Of a stretch of 64,000 nt of DNA, positions 56,952 to 64,000 are shown piece by piece. The stretch is from Pomphorhynchus laevis (taxonomy: Eukaryota; Acanthocephala; Palaeacanthocephala; Echinorhynchida; Pomphorhynchidae). The DNA is taken from positions 43,310 through 107,309 of the forward strand of contig WNNJ02001737.1 of assembly GCA_012934845.2 (NCBI GenBank), written 5' to 3'. Under the pieces are notes generated by a model. It ran no database searches, was not told where the DNA came from, and saw nothing but the letters and a program-made list of their open reading frames with translations. Every line of letters begins with the position of its first letter. The stretch's first letter is position 1. A program made the translations under genes and the position numbers.

Positions 56952-58031
56952 ATGAATAATTATAACACTAAAGATTTGCTAATGAGTAGCGACAGTGATG
57001 AGGATATTGACGATAGTGAAGAGGAGATTTCATTACCTGAATTTAAAAAGTCAGATTTGCTAAGGATTGTCGAACATTCGAAAATCGATTGTGAAGGTGA
57101 AAATTTCATATCTACAGCTGCGTCATTTACTAAAGGAGAAAAGCTAGGTGAGGGAACGTATGGAGTAGTGTTTAAAGGATTTAGTACAAAAACTGGTAAA
57201 ACCATTGCTTTGAAACGAATTAAAATAGGGAAAGACGATGAAGGGATTCCTATAACAACTTTACGTGAAATATGCCTTCTTAGAAAATTGGTACATCCGA
57301 ATATCGTGCATTTACAGAATCTGGTCAATGAGAACGGTCGGCTGTACCTGATTTTCGAATATGTACCAATGGATTTGAAACAATACATAAAGACACACTC
57401 AGGTCGCAGTGGCGACGATCAAACAACTTTAAAATTAGAGAAAATTTATGAAATATTTTATCAAATCGTTTCCGGTGTATTGTATTGCCATAAGCGACGA
57501 ATAATACACCGAGACCTCAAACCGCAGAATATTCTAATCGGCAAAAATGATGTAGTCAAAGTCGCAGACTTTGGTCTGGCACGGTCCTTCACATTGCCAT
57601 TTTCCGCATATACTCATGAAATTGTTACATTGTATTATCGTGCTCCCGAAGTTCTACTTGGAAGCGAAATGTACGCCTGTGGAGTAGACGTATGGAGTAT
57701 GGGGTGTATATTTGCTGAAATGTTTACCGGTAAAGTTCTACTTAAAGGAGATTGTGAAATTGATCAACTATTCAAAATATTTCAATTGCTCGGAACACCT
57801 AATGACACGAGATTTCCTGGACTAAGTCATTTTCCTAATTTTAGCTTCAGGTTTCCATTATGGCCCTCCACAATTGATAAAACAATGGAAAAAACACGTA
57901 TAGACGAAGCAGGCGTTGAGTGTTTAAAAGGAATGCTAACATACAATACAGCACAAAGATTTAGCTCAAATACAGTTGCAATGCACCGATGCTTTGACAT
58001 TATCAATAAGTCAAAGTTAGCCAAAAACTGA
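56952..58031 (+). CDS. CDK1-like cyclin-dependent kinase
   Basis: A 359-residue Ser/Thr kinase of the CDK1/CDK2 group, which needs a cyclin and drives the cell cycle. I start it at the ATG at 56,952; the nine in-frame codons upstream begin with TTG and may follow a splice acceptor ('ttatag' at about 56,935). Residues 1-57 are an acidic extension (SSDSDEDIDDSEEE). The kinase domain has the Gly loop GEGTYGVV (66-73, with T69 and Y70 as inhibitory sites), K88, the cyclin-binding helix PITTLRE (100-106, PSTAIRE in CDK1), HRDLKPQN (186-193), DFG (206-208), T221 in YTHE (activation site), YYRAPE and GDCEIDQLF. All catalytic residues are present. It has no intron across the kinase domain, so it may be a retrogene or a simple host gene. 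Confidence 0.9.
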   Translation: MNNYNTKDLLMSSDSDEDIDDSEEEISLPEFKKSDLLRIVEHSKIDCEGENFISTAASFTKGEKLGEGTYGVVFKGFSTKTGKTIALKRIKIGKDDEGIPITTLREICLLRKLVHPNIVHLQNLVNENGRLYLIFEYVPMDLKQYIKTHSGRSGDDQTTLKLEKIYEIFYQIVSGVLYCHKRRIIHRDLKPQNILIGKNDVVKVADFGLARSFTLPFSAYTHEIVTLYYRAPEVLLGSEMYACGVDVWSMGCIFAEMFTGKVLLKGDCEIDQLFKIFQLLGTPNDTRFPGLSHFPNFSFRFPLWPSTIDKTMEKTRIDEAGVECLKGMLTYNTAQRFSSNTVAMHRCFDIINKSKLAKN

Positions 58032-58849
58032 AAGATGTGATACCTTTGTTATAATTTCGTAATTTGTATAAATTATGTATATGATTGAAAGTCACCAAAA
58101 TAAGTTAAACGATACTTTATTTTATTTAAAAAGAATTAATGCATACTGTAATTTTAAGTGAATTTTTAATTATTTAATTTTGATTCAATTTAAGATTTTC
58201 TTTTACCCTCGTATATTTAGCATTTTAATGGCAAACACAACAATGAAATATTTCATCATTTAATACATCTTTGGCAACTCGCTTACTCCGCCTTTTAAAT
58301 AAGTAGCAACTAAAAATCCCGATTTGTTGCGGTTTTTTCTATGTGTACATCGTCCGATCCATGATCTTATACTGTATTGATTTTCATTGTCAAAGTCCCA
58401 GTTGATGGGATATCCCATTTAACGTGATGCTTTATACTTTACATTCTAATGTGCTCATTTAGTAAATTATTAAATACCTTTTTTACTGCAAGCTCGATAA
58501 AATTATCCCGAGAAGCTTCGTGTGATTATACAGAATATTTCTTGAATTTTTAGATATTTTAATCAATAAACTACTTTAAATAGATAAGTTGATCAATCAA
58601 ATGATATATAATGGTGTTGCGCTTAAGCCTTTCTCGAGTTATTAAAATAACGGATCCTTAGCGATAATGCTCTTTGCCATTAATTCTTTCTCAGTAGGAG
58701 TATTAATGCTTTGAGTTGAATGGGAAACTTTATATTATAAAGCAATATTTCATTGCTTTTCGTGCTAATAAAAAATTAAGTAATTAGTATATTATTGAAG
58801 CATGAACCAATACGGACTTAACAAATCGTATAGCATATACTAAAGAGCA
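58032..58849. other. Downstream non-coding stretch
   Basis: Contains the presumed 3' UTR of the kinase. I see no clean AATAAA immediately downstream; AATAAG lies at about 58,099. The minus strand at about 58,380-58,220 has a short open stretch without known motif. Nothing else is supported. Confidence 0.4.
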
Positions 58850-59310
58850 TTGAATAATAATCTGTTCAAGGTAACAAACTAACGTGATTCTGTGAGAAAA
58901 GCACCAACAGTGTCTTCTAAGGCATCCGTTTTCATCACAAATAAACATTTGTCTTATAGTAAATATGAATATTCATATTTCGACTTTTAAAATCTTCAAA
59001 GTTATTACGTAAGAATGACAGCCGAAATCAGTGTTGCTTTTTGAGTAGGTCAGCAAACCAAGTTTTCGGATCAAAATTATATTCGCACAACATGCGGTAA
59101 AATAGAATATTACGCATCTGCATGCCAGTTTAAATATTCACTCAGAGTATACATAGCACATTACTATCTGATCGTGTATACCCGAATCTCGATCATTATC
59201 CAAACTTGTAAACTATCATTACATCACCTGTGTCCCCTCAATTGCTAGGGACAACTAAACGAGCCACATTGAATGTCCATGAAATTGATGTCATCATTGA
59301 TTCAGGAAGC
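58850..59310 (+). repeat. 470-bp repeat (copy 2) with protease-like end
   Basis: Matches 43,664-44,133 almost base for base, apart from a small deletion near 59,002 and a few substitutions. It ends exactly within the protease-like stretch (after 'gattcaggaagc'), where copy 1 continues. Fragment of an LTR-retrotransposon family. Confidence 0.75.
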
Positions 59311-59379
59311 TATAAAATACTTAAAGTAATTAAAACACACTTTAATAAATATTGAGGGGTAATCGAAATTAATAGTGGA

Positions 59380-59605
59380 ATAAAACGCAATTTCAGTATT
59401 AATTCTACAAAAGAATTTATTGAACACACAAAAGGAATAAATTTTCAGAATATAAATTATAATATAATTTATATTTTCAGAATATAATACGATTTATACA
59501 AATCTAGATTTAGCAGATATTAAATATGCATTAAAAAATTAATTAATCTTATATTTAGACAAAGGTATATATATATATCTTTGTCTGAATATAAGATTTT
59601 TTTCT
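59380..59605 (+). mobile_element. Penelope-like element fragment (+ strand)
   Basis: Matches, in opposite orientation, the region at about 62,800-62,960: 'acaaaaggaataaattttcag', 'tacaaatctagatttag.agatatt' and 'ttaattaatcttatatt'. This is the region that codes for the DFSTLYTNL box in the better copy. It is decayed. Confidence 0.65.
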
Positions 59606-59783
59606 ATATATAAATTGTTATTGCGAAAAATCGCTTGAAACTGTGGTCCAGGAGCCAAAGTTGGCTACGATTGATTTTTAATCCATATTTACTGCTAAAT
59701 AACTAGACTTCGATCATCAGCTCCATCAGTCTAATGTATCACTCCGAGAAGTTCCTAACTACCCAGCAGTCATTGTCAGTCGG

Positions 59784-59951
59784 ATGAAGTGGTCAGGGTA
59801 CGTTTCGACTGCTTTTGTGATAACTATAAAGACACCAGCAATTCCTCACGATGCTATACGAAGCTCAGATGCAGAAGCGTTTTTACTGGCTTGTTGCATG
59901 TGTGGACCTTCTAGTTATTCTTTATATAAGGCACAAATGCGTATCCAGTGA
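59784..59951 (+). CDS. Short ORF in R unit 1 (55 residues, unknown)
   Basis: ATG to TGA, 55 residues, beginning MKWSGYVSTAFVITIKTP, a possible signal-like hydrophobic start, and containing FLLACCMCGPSSYS. I recognise no family. Unit 2 has the same frame with two amino-acid changes. Given how similar the units are, an open frame is weak evidence of function. It may be a chance ORF of a repeat. Confidence 0.25.
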   Translation: MKWSGYVSTAFVITIKTPAIPHDAIRSSDAEAFLLACCMCGPSSYSLYKAQMRIQ

Positions 59952-60174
59952 TTACGAGGGCGCTGAATTTCCAACAGGATTCCAAAAGGAATGCGTCATT
60001 TTATAAATTGTTATTGCGAAAAATCGCTTGAAACTGGTCCAGGAGCCAAAGTTGGCTACGATTGATTTTTAATCCACATTTGCTGCTAAATAACTAGACT
60101 TCGATCATCAGCTCCATCAGTCTAATGTATCACTCCGAGAAGTTCCTAACTACCCAGCAGTCATCGTCAGTCGG

Positions 60175-60342
60175 ATGAAGTGGTTAGGGTACGTTTCGAT
60201 TGCTTTTGTGATAACTATAAAGACACCAGCAATTCCTCACGATGCTATACGAAGCTCAGATGCAGAAGCGTTTTTACTGGCTTGTTGCATGTGTGGACCT
60301 TCTAGTTATTCTTTATATAAGGCACAAATGCGTATCCAGTGA
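60175..60342 (+). CDS. Short ORF in R unit 2 (55 residues, unknown)
   Basis: Same length and frame as the unit 1 ORF. It starts MKWLGYVSIAFVITIKTP and keeps ACCMCGPSSYS. In unit 3 the frame from the matching ATG (60,566) differs after codon 21, and a 71-codon stretch without an ATG (60,571-60,786) is open in the other frame, with CFCDNYKD and CCVCGPSSYS. Function unknown. Confidence 0.25.
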   Translation: MKWLGYVSIAFVITIKTPAIPHDAIRSSDAEAFLLACCMCGPSSYSLYKAQMRIQ

Positions 60343-60895
60343 TTACGAGAGCGCTGAATTTCTAACAGGATTCCAAAAGGAATGCGTCATTTTATAAATT
60401 GTTATTGCGAAAAATCGCTTGAAACTGGTCCAGGAGCCAAAGTTGGCTACGATTGATTTTTAATCCACATTTGCTGCTAAATAACTAGACTTCGATCATC
60501 AGCTCCATCAGTCTAATGTATCACTCCGAGAAGTTCCTAACTACCCAGCAGTCATCGTCAGTCGGATGAAGTGGTCAGGGTACGTTTCGATTGCTTTTGT
60601 GATAACTATAAAGACACCAGCAATTCCTCCGATGCTATACGAAGCTCAGATGCAGAAGCGTTTTTACTTGATTGTTGCGTGTGTGGACCATCTAGTTATT
60701 CTTATATAAAGGACAAATGCGTATCGGTTGATTACATGGGCGCTGAATTTCCAACAGGATTCCAAAAGGAATGCGTCATTTTATAAATTGTTATTGCGAA
60801 AAATCGCTTGAAACTGGCCCAGCAGCCAAAGTTGGCTACGATTGATTTTTAATCCATATTTGCTGCTAAATAACTGGACTTCGGTCATATATATA

Positions 60896-61039
60896 ATTTG
60901 TTTTTACAACTGCACTGGGACACACAATGGTGTACTCGTAAATAAATCACTATGTTTTCCTCATGATGAGGCATAAACACCAGGCAGCATAGGTGTCTGG
61001 TGTTAATGCTGCCTGGTGTTTATGCCTCATAATGAGGAA

Positions 61040-61041
<2 letters not shown>
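60896..61041. repeat. Inverted PLE-associated unit and palindrome
   Basis: 60,896-60,998 is an inverted copy of the unit at 61,393-61,503 ('ttgtttttacaactgc' ... 'gcataaacaccaggcagcat'). It is followed by 'gctgcctggtgtttatgcctcat' (about 61,007-61,030), so together they form a palindrome centred near 61,000. Confidence 0.8.

Positions 61042-61111
<70 letters not shown>
61041..61111. repeat. (TA)n microsatellite
   Basis: About 70 bases of TA repeat directly after the palindrome. Confidence 0.95.
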
Positions 61112-61118
<7 letters not shown>

Positions 61119-61177
61119 GTTTAGTTAAAACTAGCACAATTAAAGCAAAAAAAGCAGTGTATATTATTTAAATTTCC

Positions 61178-61213
61178 ATAGCTTTCGGGCACAGCCCTTC
61201 TTCAGTGGAAGTT
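61178..61213 (-). ncRNA. Minimal hammerhead-like ribozyme (minus strand)
   Basis: On the minus strand CTGAAGA (61,205-61,199) is followed by AGGGC-TGT-GCCC (4-bp stem II plus one unpaired A), GAAA (61,186-61,183) and GC-TA. Directly before the core is TTCCA, and after TA is TGGAA, a perfect 5-bp stem I. AGCT after GAA is a self-complementary stem III. The predicted cleavage site is after TA. Hammerhead consensus CUGANGA...GAAA...NUH is met. Confidence 0.55.
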
Positions 61214-61251
61214 CCACGCAATATTGTAATTTGCTAGAACAGTTATAAATT

Positions 61252-61254
<3 letters not shown>

Positions 61255-61340
<86 letters not shown>
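61255..61340. repeat. (TA)n microsatellite
   Basis: About 85 bases of TA repeat between the minus-strand ribozyme-like motif and the first direct repeat unit. Confidence 0.95.
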
Positions 61341-61341
<1 letters not shown>

Positions 61342-61965
61342 CGACTTTGAATAATGCAAGAATAATTCGGTTCTATTTCTTAGTCTGATGAGGATATATA
61401 GAATGCTGCCTGGTGTTTATGCCTCTTCATGAGGAAAACATAGTGATATATTTATGAGTACACCAGTGAGTGTCCAGGGCAGGTGTAACAACAAATTATA
61501 TTTTATATATTTGCACACTTTTAAGTGTCCCTGTTAAACAGCATTTCTATTAAAAAGAATTTAGTGCCTGATTCATGGTTAAACTGTAATAGTCACTGCC
61601 ATGCACAGAGCTTATGCTAAATTCCCTCCGGTGATTCAGATTAAGGGTAGTTCTGTTTTTCGAGCTTTAAACACTGTTTAAGCGTGTGTTAAGGTGCCTA
61701 TAGATGATTATAGAAGTCACGGTACTGATGAGCTCCGTTAGAGCGAAACGCGTATACCGTTGTGAAGTTTGTCGTCACACATAGGATGACTGGGCATACG
61801 TAGCGACTTTGAATAATGCAAGAATAATTCGGTTCTATTTCTTAGTCTGATGAGGATATATAGAATGCTGCCTGGTGTTTATGCCTCTTCATGAGGAAAA
61901 CATAGTGATATATTTATGAGTACACCAGTGAGTGTCCCAGGGCAGGTGTAACAACAAATTATATA
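61341..61965 (+). repeat. 163-bp direct repeats flanking ~300 bp (possible PLE terminal unit)
   Basis: 'gcgactttgaataatgcaag' ... 'gtaacaacaaattatat' occurs at 61,341-61,503 and again at 61,802-61,965 with a one-base difference. The 298 bp between hold the hammerhead ribozyme at 61,719-61,760. Penelope-like elements are known for such terminal repeats and for hammerhead motifs within them, and PLE coding pieces follow at 62,047. Confidence 0.7.
61711..61770 (+). ncRNA. Minimal hammerhead ribozyme
   Basis: All parts of a type I minimal hammerhead are present. Stem I: ACGGTA (61,719-61,724) pairs with TACCGT (61,755-61,760). Core: CTGATGA (61,725-61,731). Stem II: GCTC-CGTTA-GAGC (61,732-61,744). 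Core: GAAA (61,745-61,748). Stem III: CGCG (61,749-61,752), with ACGCGT being self-complementary. The cleavage site follows GTA (after 61,754). A very short, palindromic stem III is the form known from Penelope-like elements, where two RNAs are thought to pair as a dimer. I expect it to self-cleave if transcribed. Confidence 0.8.
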
Positions 61966-62046
61966 TATATAATAGTTGCTAGGTCAAACGAGGTGACTTT
62001 CGCATTGAAAACCAGCTAGAATCCTTGCTTTGTGATATTCAATTCC

Positions 62047-62990
62047 ATAAAGCTTAAAAATAAGTCAACTATAATCGGTTTACTATTACCTCTAATTGGA
62101 ACTCATTTTACTTGTCTCAATATGGACGTCCCTACTTTTAAAATAAGTATTATTCAAAATATTTAATGCTTCTGTCAATTCAATGTTATCCATATATTTA
62201 TATTTAATTGATGGTTTAATTTTTGTTAGATAGGCATTAAATTGTTCAATTCTGAAAATTTCATTATTTAATGTATTATATTTTATATTTTATGGTATGC
62301 ATTAATGCTTATGCAAAAATGTGTTGCAAATTTTAATATGTCATCTTTACGATATAAATTAAAAGTAGTTTTAATTGATGTTAATTTAATGTTCATATCT
62401 AGATATATACCTTCTTTATCATTAATATTGGTTTTGTTAAGAATAAGACTTTCTGGATAAATTTGTTCGCTTATTAAATAAACATTTCTAGAATTAAATA
62501 CACATATATCATCAATGTATCGAAACATATATTTCATGTATTTATATTGTTTAGATTTAGTTTTTACACAGTTATGAACAAATTCATATTCTATAAAGCT
62601 TAAAAACAAGTCAGCTATAATTGGGCTACTATTACCACCCATTGGAACACCTTTTACTTGTCTAAATATATATATGTCCCTACTTTTAAATAATTTTGAT
62701 TTATCAAAATATTTAAGGATTCTGTTAATTCAATTTTATCCATATATTTATATTTATTTAATGGTTTAATTTTTGTTAGATAGTCATTATAGTTATTATA
62801 GCATATATATGTATATCTTTTTCCGAATATAAGATTAATTAATTTTACTAACGCTTCTTTAATATCTACTAAATCTAGATTTGTATAAAGCGTACTAAAA
62901 TCGTATGTATTTATATTTTGAAAATTTATTCCTTTTGTGTTAAAAGGAATAAAATATTTATGTGAAAATATTCAAGGTTTATATTAATTC
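62047..62990 (-). mobile_element. Penelope-like reverse transcriptase with partial duplication
   Basis: Reading right to left, the best PLE copy here: NTYDFSTLYTNLDLVDIKEA (about 62,910-62,850), then FRQVKGVPMGGNSSPIIADL (about 62,665-62,600), then the piece detailed in the next entry. A second, older copy of the VPMGG-to-'ttagatag' region lies at 62,047-62,235, about 550 bp from its partner at 62,596-62,787. Motifs DFSTLYTN and GxPMG fit Penelope-like RTs. No GIY-YIG endonuclease part is seen. Confidence 0.7.
62283..62642 (-). CDS. Penelope-like RT piece with catalytic IDD
   Basis: 119 codons open from ATG 62,642, but the true frame continues upstream (FRQVKGVPMGG). It contains GGNSSPIIADLFLSFIEYEF (RT motif B region), KYMFRYIDDICVFNS (catalytic YIDD, residue ~43) and NKTNINDKEGIYLDMNIKL. 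The 13-14 kb copies cover the same segment from YMFR onward. It lacks the N-terminal RT motifs in frame and is not a whole gene. Confidence 0.7.
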   Translation of the reverse strand: MGGNSSPIIADLFLSFIEYEFVHNCVKTKSKQYKYMKYMFRYIDDICVFNSRNVYLISEQIYPESLILNKTNINDKEGIYLDMNIKLTSIKTTFNLYRKDDILKFATHFCISINAYHKI

Positions 62991-62999
62991 AATAATTAC

Positions 63000-64000
63000 C
63001 ATTAATTTAAATAATTTTGTGCCGCCTGTTAGGCCGCATTTGAACGTTATTTTTCTAAGTACTGATGTTCCTAACAAATTAGGCCAGTCTACCAATTTTG
63101 CACTGGATCTTAAGATCTTCTAGAATTTAAATTCATAAACTTAATAATAATTGATTATTACTTTTTAAATTCATAATAATTTTAAAATATAATAATCTAT
63201 AAATAATTCTAAAATAATAATTTTTTCAAAATTGGTTTCTGATGATTTCTGCCAAAATATAAATAAACTAATTTATTTCAAAAAATTCTTAAAAAAATTT
63301 ATGTAGTTATTCGATAAATATTCATTACATATAGAAATGCTCTTTACTTTACATTTATTTCCAATGCAGCTATTTATATTCCAGCATCACAATACTAGTT
63401 TTCCGTATATATTTAGTTTCCGTATAGATTTCTACCATTTAAAGCAAGGATAGGCAATCTTGGATACTTCAGGTTTTATATTTTTTCTTGGACACTTGCT
63501 GGACCGAGTAAACTAAAATAAACTTGATAGATCTGTATATCAGCTTCAAATTCAAATGGCAAGCTAGCTTAATATTCTCGACGGGCTCGAGGTTGCCAAA
63601 ATGGGATCTAAATAATATGCGATACAATACTATAATGCCATTATGTTATGACGCCTTGGCTCATCTAATGATAATAATGAACCGTGTCGGATTTGAATTT
63701 ATATCGAATTTATTAATTTAATGTGATCAAAGTTTAACTTGCAAAGGCTTTTATTTTCCTACAGCTAATTTTTAGCAGTTTATTACTTTGTAATTTTTTG
63801 TATAAATGTGCCCGTCCCTAACAAAAGCTTGAGAATTGCGTTTTGTAAGATCTAATTTTCCTTATCTAATAAATATACAAAATTGGTTTAATTATTATCA
63901 AATAATTATAAAATGAATATAATTAATAAAATTACTATAATATATTAATAGATTATATTTATATAATATAATATATTAATATGTTATATTAATATATTAT
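63000..64000. other. AT-rich end of window, no gene seen
   Basis: The small + strand open stretch at 63,524-63,721 has no motif. The last 150 bases are nearly pure A/T. Confidence 0.5.

Larger units (their letters stand above)
59611..60885 (+). repeat. Tandem array of ~390-bp units (R), 3.3 copies
   Basis: Units start at 59,611, 60,004, 60,395 and 60,784 (periods 393, 391, 389). The last is cut at about 60,885. Units are highly similar, so the array is recent. Each full unit begins with 'taaattgttattgcgaaaaa', runs through a block shared with 27,157-27,305 and ends in a short open frame with several Cys codons. The array lies between two Penelope-like pieces and is followed by (TA)n DNA. Confidence 0.9.

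Noticed and set aside
60571-60786. 71-codon stretch in R unit 3 as a real gene
   Set aside because: It begins with GTG, has no ATG in frame, and units 1 and 2 do not keep the same frame to its end.
59611-60885. CRISPR-like array
   Set aside because: Units are about 390 bp and nearly identical throughout, with no short repeat-spacer pattern, in a eukaryotic setting.
61383-61450. CTGATGAGG at 61,386 (and its repeat at 61,846) as a hammerhead core
   Set aside because: No stem II and no correctly placed GAAA follow it.

Overview
This window looks like repeat-rich, AT-rich nuclear DNA of an invertebrate animal. The evidence is a set of animal-type retroelements (RTE, Jockey-like and CR1/L2-like LINEs, Penelope-like elements, and Ty3/gypsy elements with very short LTRs of the kind known from the Mag lineage), long (TA)n tracts, and a eukaryotic CDK1-type kinase beside a spliced ankyrin-like exon. 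The species cannot be named from sequence alone. I see no tRNA, rRNA, CRISPR or bacterial operon.

Layout. 1-2.3 kb: AT-rich, no gene. 2.3-5.3 kb: a decayed RTE LINE (+). 5.6-6.4 kb: a decayed mobile-element domain (-) with an internal duplication. 6.4-13.2 kb: AT-rich DNA with several foldbacks. 13.2-14.9 kb: Penelope-like (PLE) fragments in tandem (-). 16.7-20.6 kb and 20.7-24.45 kb: two decayed Jockey-like LINEs (family J here) lying head to head. 25.8-26.45 kb: a PLE fragment (+) that mirrors the 14.6 kb one. 27.1-29.3 kb: (TA)n, small repeats and palindromes. 29.3-33.2 kb: a Mag-type LTR element (+). 33.4-34.6 kb: a CR1-like LINE fragment. 34.8-36.7 kb: J and L2-like LINE ends. 36.74-40.51 kb: a full-length J LINE with an exact 13-bp target duplication. 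40.5-45.5 kb: mostly unexplained DNA with an RTE tail. 45.6-55.7 kb: a nested pile of J copies, a second Mag-type element and an almost whole L2-like LINE. 56.2-58.0 kb: host-like DNA, with an antisense ankyrin exon and an open CDK1-like kinase frame. 58.85-63 kb: repeats, including a 390-bp tandem array, inverted and direct PLE-associated units, and PLE reverse transcriptase pieces.

The most interesting signal is a scattered set of hammerhead-ribozyme-like cores (about 9.9, 28.3, 56.2, 61.2 and 61.7 kb). The best, at 61,719-61,760, has all conserved core bases, a 4-bp stem II, a 6-bp stem I and a tiny palindromic stem III. That is the minimal architecture known from Penelope-like elements. 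Several cores sit in foldbacks or next to PLE fragments, which suggests one ribozyme-bearing retroelement family plus non-autonomous derivatives.

Other points of note: both Mag-type elements keep a 14-nt complementarity between LTR and primer site (possible self-priming); the intact-looking J LINE lacks the catalytic part of its endonuclease; the L2-like family has a 3' stem-loop with a compensatory base pair; and the CDK-like gene carries an unusual cyclin-binding helix sequence and an acidic N-terminus. Only the CDK-like gene and the ankyrin exon look like host protein-coding sequence.
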